The notes under the pieces are model-generated. The model was given only the letters and a program-made list of their open reading frames with translations, ran no database searches and was not told the DNA's origin. A stretch of DNA of 53,479 nucleotides from Verrucomicrobiota bacterium. Its GTDB lineage: Bacteria; Verrucomicrobiota; Verrucomicrobiia; Chthoniobacterales; Chthoniobacteraceae. Where the stretch lies: positions 1 through 53,479 of the forward strand of contig VFJQ01000003.1 of the NCBI GenBank assembly GCA_009885995.1. Reading direction: 5' to 3'. The position numbers were made by a program, and so were the translations under genes. Of this stretch, positions 32,403-42,003 are shown piece by piece; position 1 is the stretch's first letter, and each line of letters begins with the position of its first letter.

Positions 32403-35400
32403 ATGTCGTTAAAGCCGCTTTCTGCTGAACAGCTTCAGGCCGCCCACGCGTGGCTCGCGGATCTCGACGAGCCCACGCGCGAGCGCGGCACGGAAATTTA
32501 CCGCTCCCGCCGGGTGATGGACCTCGCGAGCTACCGCCGCGGCGTCGGCCTGAAGGCAGCGGTGCAAGGCACGAAGCTCTACGACTCCGAGCTGCGGCAC
32601 GACGGCACGGAGTGGTTCGGCGAGTGTTCCTGCCCGGTCGGGTTCGATTGTAAACATTGCTGCGCCGTGATGCTCACCGCGCTCGAGCAGCTCGAAGCGA
32701 CGGCGGTCAGCCCCACGCTGGAGCGGCCCGTCTCGGTGAAGCCGACGAGCTTCGTCGTGCAGATTGCCGAGCACCTGCACCGCGCGCTTACCGCCGCGGA
32801 GCTGAAGCTCGCCACCGAAGTCGATCACCTCTTCGAACAGCATCGGCGGAAGACCGAAGTGCCGAAGGCCTCGATCGACCTCATCACCGGCGCAGTTCAG
32901 CCGAAGCAGCGGAGCTGGGAGACCGTCGAGCTTTGGGATGCAGAGCCGCGCGACCCGTGGCAGGCGTGGCTTTACATCGCCGCCTACGCACGGCGGCTCG
33001 GCTCGCGCCTGCCGGCGGGCTGGATGCGCGAGTCCGACTGGCAGCAGGTGGACGCGCTCGTCGGCGAGCGCGAGCGGCTCAAGCAGATCGAGCACTGGCG
33101 CGGCTGGCTGCGCCAAAGCGCGGACAAGGTCACCGCGGCGCGCGAGAGCGAAGTCGAGCTGCGCGTGCGGCTCACGCGACTCGGCGTGCAACTCGACTGG
33201 CGCAAACTCGGCGGCGAATACCGCGCGATGCCCGAGGTGAACTTCCAGCGGCTCGCGGGCGAGATCAGCGCGGGCCGCACGCCCATCGTCGAGACTTCGC
33301 TGCCGGTGTGGAATGCCTTTCAAACCGGCTTCGGTGCGCTGCCCGCCCGCGGGTTCACGGAGCCCGATTGCGCGCGCATCCTCAACACGCTCCTGCGCCG
33401 CCCGGAGGCCGCCGAGCGCGTATTCACGGGCGACGGACACCCCTTCATGCGCGTGAGCGAGCCGCTCACGTGGCGCATTGAGACGGAGGAAACAGCGCGC
33501 ATCGATTACCACCTCGGCCTCGTCGGCGCCGACGGCGCAGCGCCCGACCCGCCGGTGATCGTGCTCGATGGTGACCCGCCGCTCTACCTCACGACCACGC
33601 ACATCTACGCGACCCCGCCGCTCGGTGGGCTGAACCTCCGCGAAGAGTCCGTCGTCATCCCGGCCGAAGCGCTCGAGACAGGCGAAGGCTTCGCGCTGCT
33701 CGAACGCCTCACCGTGGCGCCGCCGCCGCGCGTCGCCACCCGCGTGCGCAGTGTCACGCTGCGCCCCGTCTTCCGCTGCGCGATCGAGCAAAACGAGTTC
33801 GACAGCACCGAACGGCTCATCATCGATCTGCTCGCCGAGTCCACGAACGGCGTGATCGAGGAAGCTTACGAACGCGACGGCTGGCACTCGAAGCGAGATC
33901 CCGCCGACATGCCGGCGAACATCATCCTGCGACTCGATCGCCGCGCGCTCGCTGCCGCGCCGGACTTGCTCAGCGAGCTGAAGGCCCAGTGGTGGCCGGC
34001 CGGCGGGCACTGGCACAAGCAGGTGCGCCGCAACTTCGCCGAGCTCTTCACCACCTGGCTCGCGACCGTTCCGGCTGACACGACCGTCATCCTCGACCCC
34101 ACGCTCGCTACGCTGCGCGAGCCCGGCATCGCCGCGACCGTGCGCCTCGAGGTGCAGGATGCGGGCATCGATTGGTTCGACGTGCGCATCGCGCTCGACG
34201 TCCCGGATACGACGCTCTCGAAAAAGGAACTCAAGGCCCTGCTCGACGCGCGTGGCGGCTTCGTGCGGCTCGGCTCGAAAGGCTGGCGCCGGCTCAACTT
34301 CCAGCTCAGCGAAGAAGACCAGGCGCAGCTCGCCGATCTCGGGCTCAACGCGCACGAATTTACCGGCGGCCCGCAACGCCTCCACGCGCTCCAACTCGCC
34401 GGCAAGCGCGGCGCGAAGCGGCTGCTCGACGAGGACCGCGCGCGCGCGATCGACCTGCGCGCCGAGGAGATCCGCACTCGCGTCACGCCCGCACTCCCCG
34501 CTGCACTCATCGCGGAGCTGCGCCCGTATCAGATCGAAGGCTTCCACTTCCTCGCCTACCTCAGCGCGAACCATTTCGGCGGCATTCTCGCCGACGACAT
34601 GGGCCTCGGCAAAACGCTGCAAACCCTCGCGTGGCTGCTGTGGCAGCGGGAGCAGCCGGACTTCGGCGGCCAGCCGTCGCTCGTCGTCTGCCCGAAGAGC
34701 GTCGTGGACAACTGGCGCACCGAGGCCGCTCGCTTCGCGCCCGGACTGCGCGTCCGCGTGCTCCAGCGCGGCGCCGATGAAAGCGCGCTCGAGACCGCCC
34801 GCGTGGAGGCTGATCTCGTCGTCGCAAACTACACCCAGCTCCGCCTGCTCGAAGGCCCACTCACTGCCGCCCCGTGGCACACCGTCGTCCTCGACGAAGC
34901 GCAGGCGATCAAAAACCCCGAGTCGCAAACCGCCCGCGCCGCGTGGGCGCTCAAAGCTGCGCACCGCTTGGCCCTCAGCGGCACGCCGATCGAAAACCGC
35001 CTGCTCGACTTGTGGAGCATCCTGCAATTCGCCATGCCCGGCACGCTCGGCGCGCGCGCTGCCTTCACCCGCACGTTTGATCAGCGCAGCGATCCCTTCG
35101 CCCGCCGCCGGCTCAGTGCGCGCGTGCGTCCATTCGTCATCCGCCGCACGAAAAGCGAGGTCGCGAAAGATCTGCCCGCGCGCATCGAGGAGGATCTGAT
35201 GTGCGAGCTCGACGGCGAACAGGCCACGCTCTACCGCGCCGAGCTCAAGCACGCCCGCGCCGCGCTCCTCAACATCGCCACGCAGGCCCAGCTCGACCAG
35301 TCGCGGTTCCACATCCTCAGCTCGCTCCTGCGCCTGCGGCAGATTTGCTGCCACCCCGCGCTCGTCAGCGACAAGGCCGCGAACGCCGAAAGCGCGAAGC

Positions 35401-35906
35401 TCACCGCGCTGGTGGACCTGCTCGAACCGCTCATCGAGGAAGGCCACAAGGTCCTCGTCTTCTCGCAGTTCGTCGAGATGCTCACGCTCGTCGAAGCCGA
35501 GATGAAAGCGCGCGAGTGGCGGCACTTCATCCTCACCGGCGCGACCGAGGATCGTGGCGAACTTGTCCACGAATTCCAGCACACCGAAGGCGCGGCCGTC
35601 TTCCTCATCTCGCTTCGCGCCGGCGGCTTTGGCCTGAATCTCACCGCCGCGAGCTACGTCGTGCTCTTCGACCCGTGGTGGAATCCAGCCGTCGAAAACC
35701 AGGCCATCGACCGCACACACCGCATCGGCCAGCAGAACACCGTCATCGCCTACCGGCTCATCATGAAGGAGACGATCGAGGAGAAGATCCGCGCGCTCCA
35801 GACGCAGAAACGCGCCCTCGCCGCCGACATCCTCGGCGAGGAAAACTTCGCCCGCGCGCTGTCGCTCGAGGATTTCCGCTACCTGCTCGGCGAAGAGGGA
35901 GCCTAG
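32403..35906 (+). CDS. SWIM zinc finger plus SNF2/RapA-type helicase
   Basis: 1167 residues. A SWIM finger near the N-terminus has C75-x-C77 and C83-x-H85 ('GECSCPVGFDCKHCCAVM'). The central region (100-690) is the poorly conserved SNF2-associated part. The SNF2 ATPase follows: 'ILADDMGLGKTLQTLAWLLW' (motif I, about residue 730), 'VLDEAQAIKN' (II, about 829) and 'RLALSGTPIENRLLDLWSIL' (III). The C-terminal lobe has 'RLRQICCHPALV', 'KVLVFSQFVEML' and 'ENQAIDRTHRIGQQNTV' (VI, about 1108). It should be a DNA translocase that remodels nucleoprotein or RNA polymerase complexes. Single gene. Confidence 0.94.
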   Translation: MSLKPLSAEQLQAAHAWLADLDEPTRERGTEIYRSRRVMDLASYRRGVGLKAAVQGTKLYDSELRHDGTEWFGECSCPVGFDCKHCCAVMLTALEQLEATAVSPTLERPVSVKPTSFVVQIAEHLHRALTAAELKLATEVDHLFEQHRRKTEVPKASIDLITGAVQPKQRSWETVELWDAEPRDPWQAWLYIAAYARRLGSRLPAGWMRESDWQQVDALVGERERLKQIEHWRGWLRQSADKVTAARESEVELRVRLTRLGVQLDWRKLGGEYRAMPEVNFQRLAGEISAGRTPIVETSLPVWNAFQTGFGALPARGFTEPDCARILNTLLRRPEAAERVFTGDGHPFMRVSEPLTWRIETEETARIDYHLGLVGADGAAPDPPVIVLDGDPPLYLTTTHIYATPPLGGLNLREESVVIPAEALETGEGFALLERLTVAPPPRVATRVRSVTLRPVFRCAIEQNEFDSTERLIIDLLAESTNGVIEEAYERDGWHSKRDPADMPANIILRLDRRALAAAPDLLSELKAQWWPAGGHWHKQVRRNFAELFTTWLATVPADTTVILDPTLATLREPGIAATVRLEVQDAGIDWFDVRIALDVPDTTLSKKELKALLDARGGFVRLGSKGWRRLNFQLSEEDQAQLADLGLNAHEFTGGPQRLHALQLAGKRGAKRLLDEDRARAIDLRAEEIRTRVTPALPAALIAELRPYQIEGFHFLAYLSANHFGGILADDMGLGKTLQTLAWLLWQREQPDFGGQPSLVVCPKSVVDNWRTEAARFAPGLRVRVLQRGADESALETARVEADLVVANYTQLRLLEGPLTAAPWHTVVLDEAQAIKNPESQTARAAWALKAAHRLALSGTPIENRLLDLWSILQFAMPGTLGARAAFTRTFDQRSDPFARRRLSARVRPFVIRRTKSEVAKDLPARIEEDLMCELDGEQATLYRAELKHARAALLNIATQAQLDQSRFHILSSLLRLRQICCHPALVSDKAANAESAKLTALVDLLEPLIEEGHKVLVFSQFVEMLTLVEAEMKAREWRHFILTGATEDRGELVHEFQHTEGAAVFLISLRAGGFGLNLTAASYVVLFDPWWNPAVENQAIDRTHRIGQQNTVIAYRLIMKETIEEKIRALQTQKRALAADILGEENFARALSLEDFRYLLGEEGA

Positions 35907-37318
35907 GCCGCGATCTGGCGCAGCCACTCACGCAGCGCGGCCACGGCTGATTCGCGGCGCTCGGGATCGAAACGACCGCGGCGTATCTCGCGGATGGCTT
36001 TTGTGAGCGCTTTGCGCAGATCGGGCGGCGCCTCTTCCATGCCCGCGCGACGCTCGCGCAACCGTGCTGCGAGCGACGCGGCATCGAGCGTTTCCTCATC
36101 CCGCCGCGCGTGGGCGCGACGCGCGACGCTCACGAAAACCCCGAGCGCGCGATCGAGCACGATCCAAGGGAAATTTTCATGCGCGACCGGCCCCGCCGTC
36201 AGCTCCGTGCCGACGATGGCCCGGTGGAAATACGGCAGCTTCACATTCAAGCCCGGCGGTTTCCGGCTGCCTGCAAAAGCGACGCCGCCGCCGCTGAGCG
36301 CGCCGAGCGCCGCGCCGAGTCCCCAGCTTGCGCCGCCGAGCATCAAGTCGAGCTTTGCCCCGACCACCGCGCCGCCGCCCGCGCCCGCGGCCAGCAGCTT
36401 CCAGCCACTGAGCCCGAGCAGCGACCACGTCTGCTCGACGAAGAGCCCGTCGCGCAGCGGATCGCCCCCACCTTCGCCGCTCACCGCCACGAACCGGTGC
36501 GCAAACGTCTTCACGATCTCGCGATGCGCCGCCAGCTCGCGGCCGCTCAGCTCCGCGCGGAAACGCTCCTCGATCTCCCGCCGCTGCGCCGCCACGCACA
36601 CCGGATCGCGCAGCGCCTCGGTGTGCCGGCGCGTGAGCAGATTGGCGAGCAGGTCGATGATGATGCGCGCCGTCGTGTCGAGCTTCTCGTCGCGATCACG
36701 CTTCAGCACCTCGATCGCCGCGCGCAGTTTCGCCTTGCCCGCGATATCGACCGTCGCGAGCGCCTCGAGCAGTGCGAGCCGGTTCGCGAAGTCCGCGCGG
36801 TGCGCATCGAAGTCGATCACCGTGTTGAAATTCTGCCGCAGCCGCGCTTCCCACGCCGCGCGGTGCCGCGGCTCGCCGGTCTGGTTCAGCAGCGCGATGC
36901 GTGGCGCGCCTGTCAGCCGCAGGATCTCCGTCTCCGCCTCGTGTCGCGGCTCCATCGGCTGCGCGATATCGACGACATAAAGCAGCGCCGCGCCCGCGAG
37001 CACCGGCTCGAGGAGGCGGCATTCGTGGACGAAAAAATGATCGCTCGCATGGCGCGCGACGAACTCGCGAAACACCGCCAGCGGCTCGACATGAGTCCCC
37101 GCTGCGCGCAGCTCGGAGAGCGCCTCGCGGGCGTTTTGAAAGCCGGGCGTATCGATGAACTCGAACAGATCCCGCACCCGAAAACGCTGGCAGTGTGTGG
37201 TCGTGGGAAACGGCCCGATCTTCACCGAGTCATCCTCGGCCAGCGTCGCGACGACCGACGATTTCCCATGGCTCACGTCACCGAGGATCGCGATGACGGG
37301 CAGCTCTGTGTTGCTCAT
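35903..37318 (-). CDS. GTPase with DUF3482
   Basis: 471 residues from ATG 37318. A G1 P-loop 'GDVSHGKSSVVATLAEDD' (13-20), G3 'FEFIDTPGFQNAREALSEL', and 'IALLNQTGEPRHRAAWEARLRQNFN' in place of the usual NKxD, as is normal for DUF3482 proteins. The C-terminal half has a glycine-rich hydrophobic hairpin ('LLAAGAGGGAVVGAKLDLMLGGASWGLGAALGALSGGGVAFAG') that may insert in the membrane. It overlaps the DUF2868 gene by 4 bp; the two families are regularly found as a pair. Physiological role unknown. Confidence 0.88.
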   Translation of the reverse strand: MSNTELPVIAILGDVSHGKSSVVATLAEDDSVKIGPFPTTTHCQRFRVRDLFEFIDTPGFQNAREALSELRAAGTHVEPLAVFREFVARHASDHFFVHECRLLEPVLAGAALLYVVDIAQPMEPRHEAETEILRLTGAPRIALLNQTGEPRHRAAWEARLRQNFNTVIDFDAHRADFANRLALLEALATVDIAGKAKLRAAIEVLKRDRDEKLDTTARIIIDLLANLLTRRHTEALRDPVCVAAQRREIEERFRAELSGRELAAHREIVKTFAHRFVAVSGEGGGDPLRDGLFVEQTWSLLGLSGWKLLAAGAGGGAVVGAKLDLMLGGASWGLGAALGALSGGGVAFAGSRKPPGLNVKLPYFHRAIVGTELTAGPVAHENFPWIVLDRALGVFVSVARRAHARRDEETLDAASLAARLRERRAGMEEAPPDLRKALTKAIREIRRGRFDPERRESAVAALREWLRQIAA

Positions 37319-38796
37319 GGCGTGGTGAATCCGAGCACCGCCACGCCGGGTGCCTCGGTGCGGAGGAAGTCGCGCCAGTAGCGCACCCACTCGTCGGACG
37401 GCGCCGTGCCGTCGCGACCGACCACGAGGACATAACCTTCCACCTTTCCCGTGCTCGCGAGCAAATTGAGGAACTGCGCGAATGCCGAGAACGCGGTGAA
37501 CGGCGCCGGCACCGCCACGATCCAGCGCGGCGCGGAGCCGATCCGCGCGAGCGCCGCCGCGTTGCCGCTCGGGAAGTCGATCTCGACTTCCTCGATCCCC
37601 ACGACGCGCCAGCCGAGCTGCGATGTGATCCATTGCTCGATCGGCTCGCGTGCCGCCGCGAGCACCGAGGCGATCAGGATGCTGCCCGGTTCGCTCGTGC
37701 GCGCCTTCGCGAGCGCCGCCGCCGGCGCGCCGCTCGCTGTGTCGTGGTGCGGGGATGACTCGCTGCGCACGACCGGCCCGGTGAGCCGGTGCCACACCGT
37801 CTTGTGCCGCGGCTCGTCGAAGCTCACACGGCTCAGCGCGCGCCGCTGTCGGCTCGCAAACCACAGCAGCAGCGCGGCGCGCGGCAGCAAGCCATAGACG
37901 ACGATCGCGCCCGCCAGCCACGGCCACCACGCGGCGCTGGCTGTCTCGTCAAATGCGGTGAGCCCTTTCGCGTAGCGAAACTGGCTGTGCTCGACTTGCG
38001 CCAGCGTCGGGCATGCCCCGGGCGCAAACCAGCGCCACGGCGCCGAGACCGCGTGCGCGACGGTGTGCATCCCGCCGGGTCCATTCGCCCACGTCGATTC
38101 CCACCCGAAGGCCACGTCGGTCGCCAGCACCCGCAGCAGCAGAGCGGCGAGCGCGCCCGCATTCCACGCTACACCGAAATGCTGGAGCGCGATGAACGGC
38201 GGCCAGCGCAGCAGCTCGCCATTGCGCCCCGCGAGGTGCCGCAGCGCGGCTGCTTCGCCACGTAATCGCATCCGCTGCTCGCCGGGCAGATGCTCGAGCA
38301 CCGCCGCGAGCCAGCGCCCAGCGCTGTCGGTGATCGCCACGAGCACGCGCGCCGAGGCATGTCGAAAGCCGCTCGAAATCCAAACGAACGCGCCCCAGAG
38401 CAGCAACAACCATTGCACGCCGACCGTCACCGCGAGGAAGACGAGCACGTTTACCGGCGTGCTGCCGGCGTAGAAGAGCGCCGCATTCGCCACCGCAAAG
38501 CCGAACACGAGCCCGGCCACGAGCGCCACGCCGCCGAGCGCCCGCCAGCCGCGGACGATCCACGACCCGGGCATGAGCAGTCCGGGTTCAGCGACTCGCC
38601 GAGCTTCGAGCCAGCGATGGAGCACGGCACCCGGATCGTCCATCGCGCCGGCGGGCAGCGCGGGGGCGATCGCCTCGCGCCAGAGCTGCGCGTCGCGGGC
38701 GGCGATCACGCGGGAGTCGCCATGCTGCTCGTCGTGGTGAAGCAGCGCCTCGAAGTCGAGCACGTCGGCGGAAGTCCAGTGGGTGCGATGGGGCAC
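37315..38796 (-). CDS. DUF2868 membrane protein
   Basis: 493 residues. Membrane segments at about 88-108, 118-142, 200-225 and 290-315 ('ALGGVALVAGLVFGFAVANAALFYAG', 'NVLVFLAVTVGVQWLLLLWGAFVWI', 'WWPWLAGAIVVYGLLPRAALLLWF') and a soluble C-terminal domain ('WRVVGIEEVEIDFPSG...VLVVGRDGTAPSDEWVRYWRDFLRTEAPGVAVLGF'). First gene of the DUF2868-DUF3482 operon. The motif 'GWESTW' and the 'RYAKGLTAFDE' loop agree with the family. It probably forms a membrane complex with the GTPase. Confidence 0.86.
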   Translation of the reverse strand: MPHRTHWTSADVLDFEALLHHDEQHGDSRVIAARDAQLWREAIAPALPAGAMDDPGAVLHRWLEARRVAEPGLLMPGSWIVRGWRALGGVALVAGLVFGFAVANAALFYAGSTPVNVLVFLAVTVGVQWLLLLWGAFVWISSGFRHASARVLVAITDSAGRWLAAVLEHLPGEQRMRLRGEAAALRHLAGRNGELLRWPPFIALQHFGVAWNAGALAALLLRVLATDVAFGWESTWANGPGGMHTVAHAVSAPWRWFAPGACPTLAQVEHSQFRYAKGLTAFDETASAAWWPWLAGAIVVYGLLPRAALLLWFASRQRRALSRVSFDEPRHKTVWHRLTGPVVRSESSPHHDTASGAPAAALAKARTSEPGSILIASVLAAAREPIEQWITSQLGWRVVGIEEVEIDFPSGNAAALARIGSAPRWIVAVPAPFTAFSAFAQFLNLLASTGKVEGYVLVVGRDGTAPSDEWVRYWRDFLRTEAPGVAVLGFTTP

Positions 38797-38900
38797 GGTG
38801 TCAGCGAGCTAGCCCCGCCCGCGCGCGTCGTCACGCAGAAAGGCTCGCCGCCCGCAGCGAGAGCGTCCAAGGATTTGGCCCACCCCGAATCATCCGTCCC

Positions 38901-40793
38901 ATGCGTCCCGTCCTCGTCTTCCTCGTCCTCTTCCTCGCATCGCTTCGCGCCGAAGACGCAAACGTCCTCGTCTATGGCGCCACGCCCGCCGGCATCGCCG
39001 CCGCGCTCGCCGCTGCGCGCGATGGCGAGAAGGTGCTGCTCGTCGAGCCGACCGATCGCATCGGCGGCATGGTGACGTGCGGGCTCTCGCACACCGACTT
39101 CCGCACGTTCGAGGGGCTGACCGGCGCGTTCCTCGAGTTCACCAAGCGCGTCGAGCAGCACTACCGCGACGCGTTCGGCGCGGATTCCCCGCAGGTGCGC
39201 GACTGCTGGCGCGGCGTCTTCGCGGAACCGAAGGTGAACCTCGCCGTCTTCGAGAAGATGCTCGCTGAGCAGCCGAACATTACGCTTTGGAAAAACCGGC
39301 GCGTCTTCAGCGCGCGCTCGTCGGGCGACGCGGAGAGCCGCGCGATCGGCATGGTGGCGCTGCTCGAGAATGACGGGCGCACGACGCTGACCGTGACGGC
39401 GGACGTTTATATCGATGCGACTTACGAGGGCGATCTCATCGCTGCCGCGAAAGTGCCGTATCGCGTGGGCCGCGAAGGCCGCGAAGAATACAACGAATCG
39501 CTCGCGCCCGAGCAGCCCGACGCGCAACTCCAGGCTTACAATTTTCGCTTCACCGCGACGCAGGATCCCGCGAACCGCGTGATGCCGAAGAAACCGCCGG
39601 GCTACAAGCGTGACGACTTCGCTGGCCTGCTGCCGCTGTTCGCGAGCGGGAAGCTCAAGAACGTCTTCGGCTACCCGAGTGGCATCCTCTTCAAGGCGCA
39701 GACGCCAGCGCTGCCGAATGGGAAATACGACATCAACGACGTCTCGCGCGGCCTCGTGCGGCTCTCGCTGCCGGGCGAGAATCTCGAATGGCCCGACGGC
39801 GGTGGCGGCGCGGCGGTGCGTAGCGCGCCGGAGCCGGATGTGAAGCCCGAGGTGCCGTTCTCACCGACCGGACTCGCGCAGGCGCGTGACCGCATTTTCG
39901 CCGCGCATCTGCGGTGGAATGTCGGGCTGCTCTACTTTCTCCAGAACGACGATGAAGTCCCGGCCAAGCTCCGCGACGAAGCGCGCTCTTGGGGCTGGTG
40001 CCGCGACGAATACGACGACAACGCACACCTTCCGCCGCAGCTCTACGTGCGCGAGGCGCGCCGCATGGTGGGCGCTTACGTCTTCACGGAGTCGGACACC
40101 GACCACGCGCCGAACGACGCGCGCGCCGTGCTGCGCAGCGATGCGATCGCGATCGGCGACTACGGCCCGAATTGCCACGGCACCGGACACGAAGGCTCGC
40201 GCTTCGACGGCAAGCACACCGGTGAGTTTTACAAAGCCGTGTCGCCTTACCAAATCCCCTACGGCGCGCTCGTCGCGAAGGGTGTGGAGAACTTGCTCGC
40301 GCCCGGCCCGGTGAGCGCGTCGCACGTGGGCTTCTGCGCGCTGCGGCTCGAGCCGATCTGGATGTCGCTCGGCCAGGCCGCCGGCCACGCGGCGCACCTT
40401 GCGCGTGTCGGGCGCAAGCCGGTGCAGCGTGTGAGCGTTCCCGAACTCCAGGCGCGGCTGCACGCCGCGGGCGGCGCGACGATCTACGTGAGCGATGTTC
40501 CGCCGGGCCATGCGGACTTCGCCGCTGTGCAGTGGTGGGGCACCGCGGGCGGATTGCACGGCCTCGCGCCGATGCCTGCAAAGCCCGGCCAGCGCGGCAA
40601 GAATCTCCACGGCCAGTATTACGAAGCGTTCCCCGCTCACGCCGCTGAGCTCGACAAGCCGCTCGATGCCGCGCTGCTCGAACCGTGGCGCAAGTTGGCG
40701 GGCGAACTCCACGTGGACACCGCGAAGTTGCCGCCCGCAGACGGGCAGAAGACGCGTGCCGATTTCATCCGCGCCGCTTACGCGCTCCGCTGA
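38901..40793 (+). CDS. Exported FAD-dependent oxidoreductase (FAD_oxidored / xanthan lyase-like)
   Basis: 630 residues with a signal peptide (MRPVLVFLVLFLASLRA). The dinucleotide fold is 'NVLVYGATPAGIAAALAAARDGEKVLLVEPTDRIGGMVTCGLSHTD'. 'VYIDATYEGDLIAAAKVPYRVGREGREEYNESLAP', 'VREARRMVGAYVFTESD' and 'GHAAHLARVGRKPVQRVSVPELQARLHAAGG' are typical of the FAD_oxidored family common in Verrucomicrobiota and Planctomycetota, often linked to polysaccharide breakdown. Substrate unknown. A PQQ-like gene starts 1 bp after its stop, suggesting one transcript. Confidence 0.88.
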   Translation: MRPVLVFLVLFLASLRAEDANVLVYGATPAGIAAALAAARDGEKVLLVEPTDRIGGMVTCGLSHTDFRTFEGLTGAFLEFTKRVEQHYRDAFGADSPQVRDCWRGVFAEPKVNLAVFEKMLAEQPNITLWKNRRVFSARSSGDAESRAIGMVALLENDGRTTLTVTADVYIDATYEGDLIAAAKVPYRVGREGREEYNESLAPEQPDAQLQAYNFRFTATQDPANRVMPKKPPGYKRDDFAGLLPLFASGKLKNVFGYPSGILFKAQTPALPNGKYDINDVSRGLVRLSLPGENLEWPDGGGGAAVRSAPEPDVKPEVPFSPTGLAQARDRIFAAHLRWNVGLLYFLQNDDEVPAKLRDEARSWGWCRDEYDDNAHLPPQLYVREARRMVGAYVFTESDTDHAPNDARAVLRSDAIAIGDYGPNCHGTGHEGSRFDGKHTGEFYKAVSPYQIPYGALVAKGVENLLAPGPVSASHVGFCALRLEPIWMSLGQAAGHAAHLARVGRKPVQRVSVPELQARLHAAGGATIYVSDVPPGHADFAAVQWWGTAGGLHGLAPMPAKPGQRGKNLHGQYYEAFPAHAAELDKPLDAALLEPWRKLAGELHVDTAKLPPADGQKTRADFIRAAYALR

Positions 40794-40794
40794 A

Positions 40795-42003
40795 ATGCGA
40801 CTGCTCCCGCTGCTCATGCTGCTCCCGCTGTCCGCGCTCGCGCAGGATTGGCCTCGGTTTCGCGGACCGCATGGCGACGGTTTGTGGAATCCGCCGCAGC
40901 TTCCCGCAGACCTCGCGCGCATCGAGCCGCGGCAGCTTTGGAAGCAGAGCATCGGCGCCGGTTTCGGCGGCGTCACGATCAGCGGCGGGCGCGTCTTCGT
41001 GATGGACCGGCAGACGGCGCCGGAGGAAGTCGAGCGCGTGCTGTGCTTCGACGCGCGCAGCGGCGAGCCCGCGTGGGAGCATCGATACCGAGTGAGCTAC
41101 GGCTCGATGGATCACGGCACCGGCCCGCGCGCGAGCGTCACGATCCACGAAGGCCGCGCGTATGCCTTCGGCTCGACCGGGATGGCCACGTGCCTCGATG
41201 TGGCGAGCGGTGAGGTGCGGTGGCAAAAGGACATGGTGAAGGAGTTCGGCGGAGTTGTCCCGCAGTGGGGCTTCGCAGCCTCGCCATTCATCTGGAAGGA
41301 CACCGTGGTGCTCCATTGCGGTGCGAAACCGGACGGCAGCGTCGTCGCGCTCGATCTGGCGACGGGCCGCGAGCGCTGGCGCGGCGGGAGCGATCCGGCA
41401 GGCTACTGCACGCCCGTGGTGTTCGGTTCGCAGCTCGTCCAGTGGGGGCCCGAGCACGTGATGGCGCTCGAGCCCGGCACGGGCCGCGAGTTGTGGCGCG
41501 TGCCCTACAAGATCACTTACGGCGTCTCGATCGCGCAGCCGATCGCGCACGAAGGCCTCATTTTCGTCTCCGGCTACTGGCATGGCGCACGTGTGATTCG
41601 CGCGAGCGATGGACAGCTCGCGTGGAGCGAAGAGAAGACGCTGTGCGGCTTGATGAGCCAGCCGCTTTATCGCGATGGCTTCGTGTATCTGCTCACGAAG
41701 GACGACGGCGTCGTCTGCTTCAAACTAGCCGACGGCTCCATCCACTGGAAAGACGGGCACCAGCTCACGCCCGCCAACCGCAACCCCCAGATCAGCCTCG
41801 TGTGGGCGGACGAAAAAGCCGGCATCGCGTGCGGCTTGAACGCGAATGGCGAACTCGTCTTCGCGCGCTTTACGCCGGAGAAGGTCGAGGAACTCAGCCG
41901 TCACTCGATCATCGGCAAGACGTGGGCGCACCCGGCCTTCACGCGCAACGCTGTCTTCGCGCGGAGTGACACGGAGCTCGTCGCGTGGGAGCTGTGGCCA
42001 TGA
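40795..42003 (+). CDS. Exported PQQ-type beta-propeller protein
   Basis: 402 residues, signal peptide 'MRLLPLLMLLPLSALA', then 'QDWPRFRGPHGDGLWNPP', the standard opening of this family. Repeated blades follow the W-motif pattern ('FDARSGEPAWEHRYR', 'LDVASGEVRWQKDM', 'LDLATGRERWRGGSD', 'LEPGTGRELWRVPYK'). It has no catalytic residues of quinoprotein dehydrogenases that I can see, so it is likely a structural or binding propeller. It shares ATGA with rmuC. Confidence 0.9.
   Translation: MRLLPLLMLLPLSALAQDWPRFRGPHGDGLWNPPQLPADLARIEPRQLWKQSIGAGFGGVTISGGRVFVMDRQTAPEEVERVLCFDARSGEPAWEHRYRVSYGSMDHGTGPRASVTIHEGRAYAFGSTGMATCLDVASGEVRWQKDMVKEFGGVVPQWGFAASPFIWKDTVVLHCGAKPDGSVVALDLATGRERWRGGSDPAGYCTPVVFGSQLVQWGPEHVMALEPGTGRELWRVPYKITYGVSIAQPIAHEGLIFVSGYWHGARVIRASDGQLAWSEEKTLCGLMSQPLYRDGFVYLLTKDDGVVCFKLADGSIHWKDGHQLTPANRNPQISLVWADEKAGIACGLNANGELVFARFTPEKVEELSRHSIIGKTWAHPAFTRNAVFARSDTELVAWELWP

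Noticed and set aside
32409..35927. An uninterrupted 1172-codon reading frame antisense to the SNF2 helicase gene
   Set aside because: It mirrors the real gene codon for codon; high-GC coding DNA often leaves the opposite frame free of stops. The translation is Arg/Ala/Glu-rich with no domain, while the plus-strand product has all helicase motifs.
35903..37318. A defective GTPase, because the NKxD motif is replaced by NQTG
   Set aside because: As far as I know the replacement is usual in DUF3482 proteins, and the P-loop and DTPG motifs are intact.
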